Shown piece after piece: positions 35,514-44,232 of a stretch of 64,000 nucleotides of DNA; positions within the stretch are counted from its first letter, which is position 1, and each line of letters opens with the position of its first letter. The position numbers were made by a program, and so were the translations under genes. The stretch is from Sutterella megalosphaeroides (GTDB taxonomy: Bacteria > Pseudomonadota > Gammaproteobacteria > Burkholderiales > Burkholderiaceae_F). The stretch spans positions 754,001-818,000 of the forward strand of contig NZ_AP018786.1 in assembly GCF_003609995.1 (NCBI RefSeq), in the 5' to 3' direction. Below the pieces are notes generated by a model, which did not search any database, was not told where the DNA came from, and was given only the letters and a program-made list of their open reading frames with translations.

Positions 35514-36454
35514 CGGACTTCTCCTTCGTTCGTCGCCGTGCGGGCGGCCTCCAGAAATTCCAGTACGACGGGGTTGGAGCGCCAACGGGCGCTCACGTCC
35601 GCTTCGAGCACCATCGGACGCATGCACCAGTCCCGAAGCAGAGGGACGAGGCGGCCTTCGAGGAAAAACGGACGCAGAAGCGCTTCGGGAATGCCGACGG
35701 CGACGGCCTCTCCGTCCAAGGCGGCTTGCACCGCGCTTCGTGCCTGGCGAAAGAGGGTCGGGCGGTGCAGTTCCACGGGGAAGTATTCGCCGTTTCGCTC
35801 GAACACCTCTCGAATCCGGTCGCGCGCGGCCACAACGCCGGCAGCCTCTTGGGTGAGAGCAGCGGGGAGTTCTTCGAGGTCGGCGGGCGAGAGAAGCGGC
35901 GCGTGCGTTTCCAAAAAGTCGGGCGAGGCCGCACACAGGCGACGAACGTTGCCGAGCGGGATCTCCGTTCGGCTTTTGCGAGCGGGGTGCGTACGGGCGC
36001 GCATCGAAACCGCCGGGAAGGTGTCGTCCCGGGCCGAGGACGCATCGCCCGTCCAGGTCACCCGAAAGTCCCAGCGCATCGCGGGATGTCGAGCGCCGAT
36101 CCGCGCGGCGGCATCCCGAACGAGGTCGAGCGCAACGTCGCCCGAGCAGGCGAGACCGAAGCGCCCCGGAGCGCTTCCCGCTCCTTCGCCGCCCGGTGCG
36201 CCCTTGCGGGCGAGGGCCGCTTCCATGCGCGCGACAAGCGGCGCCACTTCTCGGAAAAGTCGTCTTCCGCTCACCGTGAGCGTGAGGCCCGCTTCGGCGC
36301 GGCTGAAAAGCTGAAGTTCGAGGTCTTCTTCAAGCCGGTTGATGCGTCGCATCAGCGAGGCGGGATCTATGCCGAGGGCTCGGCCCGCCGCGAGAAAGCT
36401 TCCCTCCCGCACAACGGCAGTGAAAAGCGCCCAGGTTTCGAATTTGATTCGCAT
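35510..36454 (-). CDS. LysR-type regulator, upstream member of a coupled pair
   Basis: 314 residues from ATG at 36454 (MRIKFETWALF), preferred to a TTG 15 codons upstream. Helix-turn-helix at about residues 15-50 (SFLAAGRALGIDPASLMRRI), then a LysR effector domain. It is divergent from the Tat-exported flavoprotein gene at 36682 across 227 bp, so it is the natural candidate to regulate that gene. Its stop overlaps the start of the next LysR gene. Confidence 0.82.
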   Translation of the reverse strand: MRIKFETWALFTAVVREGSFLAAGRALGIDPASLMRRINRLEEDLELQLFSRAEAGLTLTVSGRRLFREVAPLVARMEAALARKGAPGGEGAGSAPGRFGLACSGDVALDLVRDAAARIGARHPAMRWDFRVTWTGDASSARDDTFPAVSMRARTHPARKSRTEIPLGNVRRLCAASPDFLETHAPLLSPADLEELPAALTQEAAGVVAARDRIREVFERNGEYFPVELHRPTLFRQARSAVQAALDGEAVAVGIPEALLRPFFLEGRLVPLLRDWCMRPMVLEADVSARWRSNPVVLEFLEAARTATNEGEVR

Positions 36455-36681
36455 GAGGGTTTCGGATGCTATGACATTTATGCAAGGGAATTTTGACAAT
36501 CATAATATTTTTGAAAGGAGGAAGGCTCCCTAGAATCGCTTCCAAGGCCTCACCGGTGCGGCGCCGTCGCTCGGGGGAGCCTCGAGAACAACCCGCGGGG
36601 TTCGCATGTCGGGTGTTGCATTTCCCCGGTGCGGACCGGACCACCGCAATGTTTCCTTCCAAGCTTCAAAGGAGAACCAAT

Positions 36682-38208
36682 ATGGCTCAGCTTTCCCGCC
36701 GATCCTTCCTTTCGATTTCCGCCGCCGCGGCCGGCCTGGGTTTTGCCGCGACGAGCGCGAATGCCTCGACCAAGGTCCCCGCCAAGTGGGACGAGACGTA
36801 CGACGTCGTTGTCGTCGGCTCGGGCCTTGCGGGCATGTCCGCCGCCGTTGAAGCGACCGCTGCGGGCGCTTCCTGCGTGATTATCGAAAAGATGGCGATC
36901 GTGGGCGGCAACTCCAACATCAATGCGGGTGCCATGGCCGTCACCGGCACGCCGATGCAGCAAAAGAAGGGCATCAAGGACAGCCCCGAACTCCTCGCCG
37001 AAGACATGCTTCGCGAAGGTCTCGGTCTGGGCGACCCCGTGCAGGTGAAGCTCGTCGCCGAAAAGAGCCTTGAAGCTTGGGAGTGGACCCGCAAGACGCT
37101 CGGCGTCGAATGGAACGAACAGACGGTCGTCGCCGAAGGCGGTCACTCGGTCGCCCGCGGCTGCATCACGCTCTCGGGTACGGGATCGACCATCATCATG
37201 AAGGGGATCGAAAAGGCGAAGCAGCAGGGCGCGAAGGTCATGACCCGCACCTACGTCGAAGACGTCATCCGCGAAGAAGGCGGCCGCGTGCTCGGCCTCA
37301 AGGTTCGCACGGGCTACAAGTTTCCGGACGCTTCGAGCGGTACGGTCCGCTACATCCGCGCCGCCAAGGCGGTGGTGCTCGCTCACGGCGGGTTCGGCGC
37401 CGACGTGGCCTTCCGCGTGGCGCATGACCCGAAGCTGACGGATCGCTTCCAGACTACCAATCAGCCGGGCGCCACGGGCGAACTCTGGCGCGTGGCGAGC
37501 TCGATCGGCTGCAACGTCATTCAGGCCGACTGGATCCAGTGCGGTCCCTGGGCTTCGCCCGACGAAGCCGGTTTCGGTCTGGCCGTTGGCTTTGCGCAGG
37601 ACTGCTGCGCCATGTACGGCCTCTGGGTCAATACGACGACCGGCAAGCGCTTCGTCAACGAACTCGCGAACCGCAAGGTCCGCGCCGACGCGATCATCAA
37701 CCTGAACAACAAGGAGCAGCAGTGCATCGCGATCGCCGACTCGAACGCCGTTGAAGTGTCGATCAGGGAATCGCGCCCGGGGCACCTCGAAAAGGCGCTC
37801 GAAAAGGGCTGCGTCTTCAAGTTCGACAGCCTCGCCGCCATCGCCGAGAAGTTCAAGATCCCGATGGACGTGCTCGAAGCCGAAGTGAAGGCGTACAACG
37901 AAGACGTCCGCAAGAAGGCTCAGACCGACGCCATGGGTCGGCTCCTTCAGGTCGGCGCCCGTCCGCTTGAAAACGGTCCCTGGTACGTCTCCCGTCTCGC
38001 GCCGAAGGTCCACCACTGCATGGGCGGCATCCGCATCGACGAAAACTGCGCCGCGCTCGACGTCCTGACCGACAAGCCGATCCCGGGTCTCTTCGCTGCG
38101 GGCGAAGCGACGGGCGGCACCCACGGCGCCGTGCGTCTGGGTACCTGCTCGATTACGGAGTGCATCGTGCACGGTCGCATCGCGGGCCAGCGTGCCGCGA
38201 AGGCCTGA
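36682..38208 (+). CDS. Tat-exported fumarate reductase-like flavoprotein
   Basis: 508 residues from ATG 36682 with an AAAGGAG site. Tat signal LSRRSFLSISAAAAGLGFAA. FAD motif DVVVVGSGLAGMSAAVEA, substrate region KVHHCMGGIRID, and HGAVRLGTCSITECIVHGR with the active-site Arg. It lacks the FMN-binding domain of urocanate reductase and the haem domain of FccA. Closely related in layout to the signal-less protein at 32.8 kb, including a shared ADVA-YR/FR word. A secreted cupin gene follows at 15 bp. Probably a periplasmic terminal reductase for an unidentified unsaturated acid. Confidence 0.82.
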   Translation: MAQLSRRSFLSISAAAAGLGFAATSANASTKVPAKWDETYDVVVVGSGLAGMSAAVEATAAGASCVIIEKMAIVGGNSNINAGAMAVTGTPMQQKKGIKDSPELLAEDMLREGLGLGDPVQVKLVAEKSLEAWEWTRKTLGVEWNEQTVVAEGGHSVARGCITLSGTGSTIIMKGIEKAKQQGAKVMTRTYVEDVIREEGGRVLGLKVRTGYKFPDASSGTVRYIRAAKAVVLAHGGFGADVAFRVAHDPKLTDRFQTTNQPGATGELWRVASSIGCNVIQADWIQCGPWASPDEAGFGLAVGFAQDCCAMYGLWVNTTTGKRFVNELANRKVRADAIINLNNKEQQCIAIADSNAVEVSIRESRPGHLEKALEKGCVFKFDSLAAIAEKFKIPMDVLEAEVKAYNEDVRKKAQTDAMGRLLQVGARPLENGPWYVSRLAPKVHHCMGGIRIDENCAALDVLTDKPIPGLFAAGEATGGTHGAVRLGTCSITECIVHGRIAGQRAAKA

Positions 38209-38222
38209 GAAGGAGTGGTCTC

Positions 38223-38960
38223 ATGACGAAGCGCAGCCTCGTTGCGCTGTTCGTCGCCGCCGTTTCCTGCGCCGCTTCGGCGCAGGAATACGCGCACGAG
38301 CAGTTTGCGTACCAAGAACCGCTCTACGTTCCGCGTTGGAGCACCCCGTACCTGCCTCAGGATACGATGCCCGAAGCCTGCCGCAATCCGGAAGTCGAAG
38401 CCTACATCCGCGACTGGGAAGCGGGTCGCATCGACTTTCGCACGATCCGGGCGAACAATTCGATTTCGAAGGACCAGCAGTTCTGCAAGAGCCTCGACGA
38501 CAAGGGAAACATCCTCGAGGTGAAGAGCTGCCGGTATGAAGATTCGCCCGTTGGCTACATCTGGAAGGACCTCGCCGACGCCCCCGTCGTGATCGGGATC
38601 ACGGACGGCGGCATGTCCGACCATGAGCCTCACTACCATTCGCAGCCCGAGTGCTACTACGCCGTGAAGGGTGAAGGGATGACGCTTGCGGACGGCCGGT
38701 TCGTGCCGCTCAAGAAGGGCCAGTACTTCTACATCCCGGGCAACACGATCCACAACACGCCGATCTACGAAAAGGGCTTGGGCGTTCTCTATTGGTACCC
38801 GAAGAACGCGCATTTCAACGGCTTTCAGTACCACTGGCGTCGTGACGTCAAGTACCTGACGCCCGCCGAAGAAGCCTTCGACAAAGTGGACGAAGTGCGC
38901 CGGCGCGACCTCAACATCGGTCCCTACGGAACCAACCAGACGGTTTTCGGAAAGAAATAA
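38223..38960 (+). CDS. Secreted cupin-domain protein
   Basis: 245 residues with a signal peptide (MTKRSLVALFVAAVSCAASA). The cupin motif 1 is HEPHYHSQPECYYAVKGEG, supplying two His and a Glu for a metal, and motif 2 is PGNTIHNTP with a third His. About 100 residues before the barrel contain Cys and aromatic residues. It lies 15 bp after the flavoprotein gene, so it is part of that operon and probably acts on the same or a related compound in the periplasm, for instance as an isomerase, lyase or dioxygenase. The reaction cannot be named. Confidence 0.78.
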   Translation: MTKRSLVALFVAAVSCAASAQEYAHEQFAYQEPLYVPRWSTPYLPQDTMPEACRNPEVEAYIRDWEAGRIDFRTIRANNSISKDQQFCKSLDDKGNILEVKSCRYEDSPVGYIWKDLADAPVVIGITDGGMSDHEPHYHSQPECYYAVKGEGMTLADGRFVPLKKGQYFYIPGNTIHNTPIYEKGLGVLYWYPKNAHFNGFQYHWRRDVKYLTPAEEAFDKVDEVRRRDLNIGPYGTNQTVFGKK

Positions 38961-39025
38961 GGGGGCACCCAAACCGGAGAGGCTCTTCGTGAAAAGACGG
39001 CCCAGTGCCGATCACGTATTGATAA

Positions 39026-39064
39026 AAGAGGTCGGAAGGAAACATCCTCCCTGACCTCTTTTTC
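39026..39064 (+). terminator. Terminator of the flavoprotein-cupin operon
   Basis: Stem AAAGAGGTC/GACCTCTTT (39026-39034/39054-39062) with further inner pairs GGA/TCC, followed by a T run to 39064. Confidence 0.85.
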
Positions 39065-39160
39065 ATGATCGGTCTCGGGAGCCGGGTGTTTCGAGCGTTG
39101 GAGTTAGCGCCTGCCGTTCAATCGGTCGAACGGCAAGCCCGCATCGGGCGCCGTCGTCCA

Positions 39161-39844
39161 TCAGTCGGCGTTTTCTTCGCGTCCGAGCGCAACGACGTAG
39201 CTCGATTCCGTTTCAAGCATCTCGCGCAGGGTCTCGCGGGCGGCCTCGAGCTTGCCCGCTCGGGCATAGGAGACGAGTTCGCGCATGCCGTTGAGGAGCT
39301 GCATCACCGTTTCGTGGTCGTGGTGCAGGTGCGATTGGAGAACTCGGTCGTGATGGAGCGCGAGCGCGTAGGCGTAGCCGTAGAGAATGCGGTTTCCCGC
39401 GGCGTTGAGAATCGTGCGGTGGCACTCGAAGTAAAGCTTCAGAACGGCTCCGTGGAACTCCGTGCAGCGGGCCATCCGGTTGAGCTTTTCCTCGAGGTCG
39501 CCGAAGATGACGGGGGTCATCCGCTTCATGGCAAGCGGCAGGATTTCGAGTTCGGTGCTCGTGCGGGCCTCGCCGATCTCGTAGCCGTCGAAGGATGCGA
39601 TCGAGAGGTGGTCGTAAATCTGCGAGGCCAGCAGATTCGGACTGTAGGGCATGAGCGTGACGCCGCGCTTTTGGGCGCGCGCGATGACACCCATGTCCGT
39701 GAGGCGGTCGAGTACGCGGCGCACGCGGAAACGTGAAACCTTGAAGCGTTCCGCGAGCTGAACTTCGGTGTCGACTTTCCCCTCTTCGCGGCTTTGTTGC
39801 CGCAAAAGCTGGAAGATGTCCTGGAAGAGGGTGTCGTCGTTCAT
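39161..39844 (-). CDS. GntR/FCD-family transcriptional regulator
   Basis: 227 residues from ATG at 39844. N-terminal winged helix with AERFKVSRFRVRRVLDRLTDMGVI (about residues 30-55, split by the recognition helix) and a C-terminal all-helical FCD effector domain with His-rich metal-site positions (EFHGAVLKLYFECH and HLHHDHETVM). FCD regulators commonly sense organic acids bound to a metal. It lies beside a Dcu-type transporter on the same strand. An exact palindrome sits just upstream of its start. Confidence 0.82.
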   Translation of the reverse strand: MNDDTLFQDIFQLLRQQSREEGKVDTEVQLAERFKVSRFRVRRVLDRLTDMGVIARAQKRGVTLMPYSPNLLASQIYDHLSIASFDGYEIGEARTSTELEILPLAMKRMTPVIFGDLEEKLNRMARCTEFHGAVLKLYFECHRTILNAAGNRILYGYAYALALHHDRVLQSHLHHDHETVMQLLNGMRELVSYARAGKLEAARETLREMLETESSYVVALGREENAD

Positions 39845-39880
39845 CTTGTGAAAACCGAGGAAAGTATCGTACGGAAGTTT

Positions 39881-39896
39881 ATGGATGTTAATCCAT
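39881..39896. promoter_or_regulatory. ATGGAT-N4-ATCCAT palindrome upstream of the GntR gene
   Basis: Exact 6-bp inverted repeat with a GTTA spacer 37 bp upstream of the GntR start codon; candidate autoregulatory operator. Confidence 0.35.
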
Positions 39897-39928
39897 CGGG
39901 GACTGCGGTGTCGCGCAGATACGCAAGT

Positions 39929-39964
39929 GCCGGGGAAGCCCCCTTTCTGAGGGCGTTCCCCGGC
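39929..39964 (-). terminator. Hairpin after the Dcu gene
   Basis: GCCGGGGAA/TTCCCCGGC (39929-39937/39956-39964) with an inner GCCC/GGGC pairing, 33 bp beyond the stop of the minus-strand transporter. No T tract, so termination strength is doubtful. Confidence 0.4.
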
Positions 39965-39996
39965 TTGTTCGAGGGGTTCGGAAGTGAGCGTCGAAC

Positions 39997-41343
39997 TCAG
40001 CCGATGAGGCTGTAGATCAGGTAGCCCGCCGCCGTTCCGCTCAGGATGTGCACGAAGCCCGGGAGCAGGTAGGAGTGGTTGAGTACCCAGGAGCCGAGAT
40101 GGGTCGTCCCCGTTCGGTCGAAGGCGCAGCACCCGATCTGAGCGCCGCCCGGAATCAGGAAGTCGCCGCACGTGGCCGGATAGAGCGCCACGAGGAGCAA
40201 CGGCGGGATCCCGATCGCCGCACCGATCGGCATAAGGGCCACGACGGTCGCCGACGGACTGAGAATGACCGCGGAGAAGAGGAAGAGTACCACGCCGAAG
40301 AGAAGCGGCGTCGACTCGGCCATGGTCTTGAAGAGCTCGATGAACGTGTCCTGATAGGCGTCGAAGAAGGTCCCGGTGAGCCAGGAAATACCGAAGACGC
40401 CCACCACGCCGACAAGGCCCGCACGGAAGACGGAACCGTCGGAGAACTTGTGCGGCGGCACCTTGCACAGAACGATGATGAAGAGCGCGCACGCGAGCAT
40501 GAGCATCTGGATAAGGCTCGGAATCGGGAGCATCGTTTCCTTGCCGTCCACCGTCCAATGCGGCAGAAGCGCCTTGTCTGCACCGAAGAAGAGCACCGTG
40601 AGAACGCCGAGCGCAAAGATGGCGACGGAACGGCGCACGATCTTGGCGGCCTGCGCCGATTCGGGCGTCTTCTTGTCTTCATCGGACGACTTCGCTGCGA
40701 ACTCGATGAATTCACCCGTCGCGACGCGACGCTTGAATTCGGGGTCGTTCTCAAGCTCGGGGCCGCGCCAGTAGACGGCCAGGCAGGTGCAGAGCGTAGC
40801 CGCAAGGAAGGCCGGAACGCTGATCAGTAGAATGTCGATGAGGCTCACGTTGTAGGGCGAGAGCGCGGCGACCATGGCCGCGGTGGCGGCCGACATGGGC
40901 GAAGCGACGACGGCGATGCCCGCGCTGATGACGGAGGCGGCGATCGGACGTTCCGGACGAACCTTGGCCTGCGTGGCGACTTCGGCAACGACCGGATAGA
41001 CGGCGAAGGCGACGTAGGCGGTGCCGACGAAGATCACGAAAATTGAGCACACGAACGGCGCGACGAACGTAATGGCTTTCGGCCAGCGCCGCAGCAGCCG
41101 TTCGGCGCAGCGCACCATCAAGTCGAGACCGCCCGCACCTTGGAGTACCGACGTGCAGGCGATGACCGCCACGATGATGAGGATGGTGGAAACCGGCGGG
41201 GAGCTCGGCTTGAGACCGAAACCGAGCACGAGAAGGCACACGCCGAGACCGCCGGCGGCGCCGAGACCGAGACCGCCGAATCGACCGCCGATGCCGATGC
41301 AGACGGCGACGATGGCGAGTTGAATCCAAAAAACGAGATCCAT
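39997..41343 (-). CDS. dcu: Anaerobic C4-dicarboxylate transporter (DcuA/DcuB family)
   Basis: 448 residues, about ten to twelve membrane helices. Dcu family words: GGRFGGLGLGAAGGLGV in the first helices, VGTAYVAFAVYPVVAEVA, ASPMSAATAAMVAAL, and near the end YPATCGDFLIPGGAQIGCCAFD. DcuA/DcuB exchange fumarate, malate or aspartate for succinate during fumarate respiration. It follows argH by 112 bp on the same strand with a GAGG site, so the two are likely co-transcribed. Whether it is closer to DcuA or DcuB cannot be settled by eye. Confidence 0.88.
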   Translation of the reverse strand: MDLVFWIQLAIVAVCIGIGGRFGGLGLGAAGGLGVCLLVLGFGLKPSSPPVSTILIIVAVIACTSVLQGAGGLDLMVRCAERLLRRWPKAITFVAPFVCSIFVIFVGTAYVAFAVYPVVAEVATQAKVRPERPIAASVISAGIAVVASPMSAATAAMVAALSPYNVSLIDILLISVPAFLAATLCTCLAVYWRGPELENDPEFKRRVATGEFIEFAAKSSDEDKKTPESAQAAKIVRRSVAIFALGVLTVLFFGADKALLPHWTVDGKETMLPIPSLIQMLMLACALFIIVLCKVPPHKFSDGSVFRAGLVGVVGVFGISWLTGTFFDAYQDTFIELFKTMAESTPLLFGVVLFLFSAVILSPSATVVALMPIGAAIGIPPLLLVALYPATCGDFLIPGGAQIGCCAFDRTGTTHLGSWVLNHSYLLPGFVHILSGTAAGYLIYSLIG

Positions 41344-41455
41344 GGGAAAACCTCAGGAAGAAAGAAGCGGGCGAGCGCATCCGGTAAAGAGGGCGCCCGC
41401 CCGAGGCCCGCAAGGGCTCATGAGGGCGTACGAGGGTCGACGCTCGACGCGCGGA

Positions 41456-42868
41456 TCAGAGAAGACCGAGGGTGCGGGCTTCGTCGTCAAGCACCTTCTC
41501 GGCGTTGGCGATCTGGCGCGCAACGGCTTCGGGGGCCGTGCCGCCGTAGGAGCGGCGGGCGCGCACGCACGTTTCGAGACTGATCTCTTCTCGGATGTCT
41601 TCTTCGATCTTGTCGGAGAAGGACTTGTATTCCTCCATCGTGAAGTCGTCGAGCTTCTTGCCGTGCTTGATGCCGTAGTTGACCATTGCACCCACCACGT
41701 GATGCGCTTCGCGGAAGGGGATGCCCTTCTTGGCGAGGTAGTCGGCAAGGTCGGTGGCGTTGGCGTAACCGAGCTCGGCGTTGGCGCGCATCTTTTCGCC
41801 GTTGACGCGCATCTTGTCGATCATCGGCGCCATGATGGCGAGCGAGGTTTCGAGCGTGTCGATGGAGTCGAACACCTGTTCCTTGTCTTCTGAGAGGTCC
41901 GTGTTGTAGGCGAGCGGAATGCCCTTCATGATCGTGAGCATCGCCATGAGGTTGCCGTACATGCGGCCCGTCTTGCCGCGGACCTTCTCGGCGATGTCCG
42001 GGTTCTTCTTCTGCGGCATGATGGAGCTGCCCGTGCAGAAGTCGTCGGACAGTTCGACGAACTTGAAGTCCTGCGTCGAGAAGGTGACGAGTTCTTCGGA
42101 GAGACGCGAAAGGTGCATGTAGCACATGGCGGCCGCGGCGTTGAATTCCACCATATGGTCGCGGTCGGAAACGGCGTCGATGGAGTTTTCCGTCGGGCCG
42201 TCGAACCCGAGTTCGGCAGCGGTGTAGGCGCGGTCGATCGGGAAGTCCGTCCCGGCGAGGGCGGCCGAGCCGAGCGGGCAGCGACCCATGCGGGCGTAGA
42301 GGTCGGAGAAGCGCGTGAAGTCGCGTTCGAGCATCCAGAAGAAAGCCATCATCCAGTGCGCAAAGAGGATCGGCTGCCCGGTCTGCATGTGCGTGTAGCC
42401 CGGCATGATGACGTCGTCGTAGCTCTTGGCCTTGCGAACGATGACGCTCTGGAGTTCGCGGATCGCCTTCTGCACGTCGCGGATGGTGTGGCGCAGGTAC
42501 ATCTTCGTCGAGGTCGTCGTCTGGTCGTTGCGGCTGCGACCCGTGTGCAGACGGCCGCCTGCCGGACCGACGATCTCGGTCATGCGCTTTTCGATGGCCA
42601 TGTGGATGTCTTCGTCCTTGACGGAGAAGACGAATCGGCCGGCGCGGATTTCTTCACCGACCTGCTCGAGGCCGCGAATGATCGCGTCGGCGTCTTCGCG
42701 CGGGATGATGCCCTGGCGCGCGAGCATGTCGGCATGCACCTGCGAGTCGCGAATGTCGAACGGGCAGACGCGCTGCTCGAACGTGATCGTGGCGTTGAAG
42801 TTTTCAACGAGCTCGTTGGCGGGGAGGTCGAAGCGCCCGCTTCGGCTCTTGGATTCTTGCTGAGTCAT
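41456..42868 (-). CDS. argH: Argininosuccinate lyase
   Basis: 470 residues. Fumarase/aspartase superfamily signatures: GGRLHTGRSRNDQ, the second conserved region with PGYTHMQTGQP, and the catalytic loop GSSIMPQKKNPD, whose Ser is the general base. It cleaves argininosuccinate to arginine and fumarate. Being the upstream partner of a Dcu dicarboxylate carrier rather than of other arg genes is notable; the fumarate released could serve respiration. No argG or other arginine gene is in the window. Confidence 0.95.
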   Translation of the reverse strand: MTQQESKSRSGRFDLPANELVENFNATITFEQRVCPFDIRDSQVHADMLARQGIIPREDADAIIRGLEQVGEEIRAGRFVFSVKDEDIHMAIEKRMTEIVGPAGGRLHTGRSRNDQTTTSTKMYLRHTIRDVQKAIRELQSVIVRKAKSYDDVIMPGYTHMQTGQPILFAHWMMAFFWMLERDFTRFSDLYARMGRCPLGSAALAGTDFPIDRAYTAAELGFDGPTENSIDAVSDRDHMVEFNAAAAMCYMHLSRLSEELVTFSTQDFKFVELSDDFCTGSSIMPQKKNPDIAEKVRGKTGRMYGNLMAMLTIMKGIPLAYNTDLSEDKEQVFDSIDTLETSLAIMAPMIDKMRVNGEKMRANAELGYANATDLADYLAKKGIPFREAHHVVGAMVNYGIKHGKKLDDFTMEEYKSFSDKIEEDIREEISLETCVRARRSYGGTAPEAVARQIANAEKVLDDEARTLGLL

Positions 42869-42968
42869 GTTGTTTTCCGGTGATGGAGGTGGTGGGTCGA
42901 TGGGGAAAAAGCGTACTTATCGTAAATAACGCAAGCTTTATCCTCGTTGTGAAAAACAATATACGCTT

Positions 42969-42982
42969 TATTGTCGACAATA
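42969..42982. promoter_or_regulatory. TATTGTCGACAATA palindrome, argH upstream operator
   Basis: Exact 14-bp palindrome 100 bp upstream of the argH start. The TTGT-CG-ACAA core resembles sites of GntR/FCD regulators (TnGT...ACnA), and such a regulator is encoded 3 kb away next to dcu. The link is an inference. Confidence 0.45.
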
Positions 42983-43002
42983 TAACGGAATAAAACAACA
43001 AA

Positions 43003-43035
43003 CTCAGGGTTTCCGAGAAAAGTAGAAACCCTGAG
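43003..43035 (-). terminator. Strong minus-strand terminator-like hairpin upstream of argH
   Basis: Perfect 11-bp stem CTCAGGGTTTC/GAAACCCTGAG (43003-43013/43025-43035). On the minus strand it is followed by TTTGTTGTTTT. No minus-strand gene lies upstream of it, so it may end a small RNA, an antisense transcript of the LysR gene, or an argH leader. Confidence 0.55.
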
Positions 43036-43250
43036 GATGGGGCGACGGAGGAAAAACGAAGGTCTCCGGGCGGGAGCGGTGCGGGGAAAAGATGCCCCCG
43101 TAGCAGTTTCGGGCGGTATCCTTGCGGACGGTTGTCGGAGCGGAACCGAGAGACCTCGAACAAGAAAGGGCGTTCTCAAGCGTCCCCGTCTTTCGTTTTC
43201 CGCCTCCCGCCGACCATCGACCGCCACCACCACCGAGGAACCTTTCCGCC

Positions 43251-44224
43251 ATGCTTCGTCCCGACCAACTTCCCGATCCGGAAGCGCTTCGTCTGCTTGC
43301 CGAACTCCACCGAACCCGATCGCTCGGCGTGGCGGCGGAGCGGCTCGGCTGTTCGCTTTCGAAAGCGAGCCGCATGTTGGGGACGCTTCGAAAGCTTTTC
43401 GACGACGAGCTTTTCGTGCGGTGCGACCATTACATGCACCCGACGAAAAGCATGCAGGCGCTGGCGCCCAAGATCGAGCGGATTCTCGGTGCGTACGCCG
43501 CGCTTTCGGAAGGGGACTGCTTCTTGCCGCAACGCTTGGAGCGCACCTACAACATCGGGGGCCTTGACAAGCTCTGGTCGCGTACGTGCTTCCAGTGCTC
43601 TCGGACCTCGCCGCCGCCGCGCCCGGCGTCGCGCTCAACTTCCACCCGTTGGGGCGCGACTTCGCGTCGGACCTGCGGGCGGGGCGGCTCGACCTTGCGA
43701 TCTATGCGACGGAAAACGACTACCCCGGCATTCTGAAGCGCCCGCTCGTCGAAGACATGTTCGTCTTCGTCGCGCACGACGAGCATCCGCTGGCCCGTCG
43801 CCTCCGAGAGGGCGGCGTCGTAACGAGCGACGAAGCGTCCGCGGCGGCCTCCATCCGAACGACCGTTCCGATGCGCTCGCCCGACGAAACGCCGCACGCC
43901 TACTGCATCAACCATCTGCCGGATTCGCCCGGAGGCCGTCGCAGCGCAACGAAACTCTGGACGCCTTTCTTCTCGACGATCCCGATCGCGCTTGCGGAAA
44001 CGCGCGGCGTCGCGCTCATGCCCTGCCGCGTGGCGGAGCGACTCGCGAAACACCTCCCCGTCACGATTCTCGGGGCGCCCGCCCAGGCGCGGCCCTTCGT
44101 GCCGTACGTCTTTCGAGCCGAGCACGGGCACGGGGACGAGTCGCTCTCGTGGTTCGAGAACCTCTTGGTGCAGAAAGTGCGGCAAACGGCCGCCGACCTT
44201 CGAACCGTGCCGCTTCTCCCCTGA
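43251..44224 (+). pseudogene. Frameshifted LysR-type regulator next to assT copy 2
   Basis: Starts at ATG 43251 with a normal helix-turn-helix (SLGVAAERLGCSLSKASRML). The frame runs correctly to about GGLD at 43568 and then becomes nonsense. The correct LysR continuation (VLPVLSDLAAAAPG, then LDLAIYATENDYPGIL and VFVAHDEHPLARR) is in the -1 frame to the TGA at 44222-44224. One base appears to be missing between about 43566 and 43585; the -1 frame has a TGA at 43565-43567, which limits where the lesion can be. Whether this is a real mutation, a phase-variable change or a sequencing error is not decidable here. Intact, it would be about 324 residues and a likely assT regulator. Confidence 0.75.
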
Positions 44225-44232
44225 AAAACACG

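Larger units (their letters stand above)
42869..43250. other. Divergent region between argH and a broken LysR gene
   Basis: 382 bp with an AT-rich core (42900-43000) that must hold the argH promoter, one exact palindrome and one strong hairpin, listed separately. The remaining 43036-43250 is GC-rich with no convincing ORF. Confidence 0.4.

Noticed and set aside
36493-36521. Perfect TTGACA as a -35 box for the flavoprotein-cupin operon
   Set aside because: No acceptable -10 hexamer lies 16-18 bp downstream (the position is occupied by AAGGAG), so a promoter cannot be claimed here.
43036-43250. Small ORFs between the argH upstream hairpin and the LysR start
   Set aside because: They are short, overlap in multiple frames and have no ribosome sites or known motifs.
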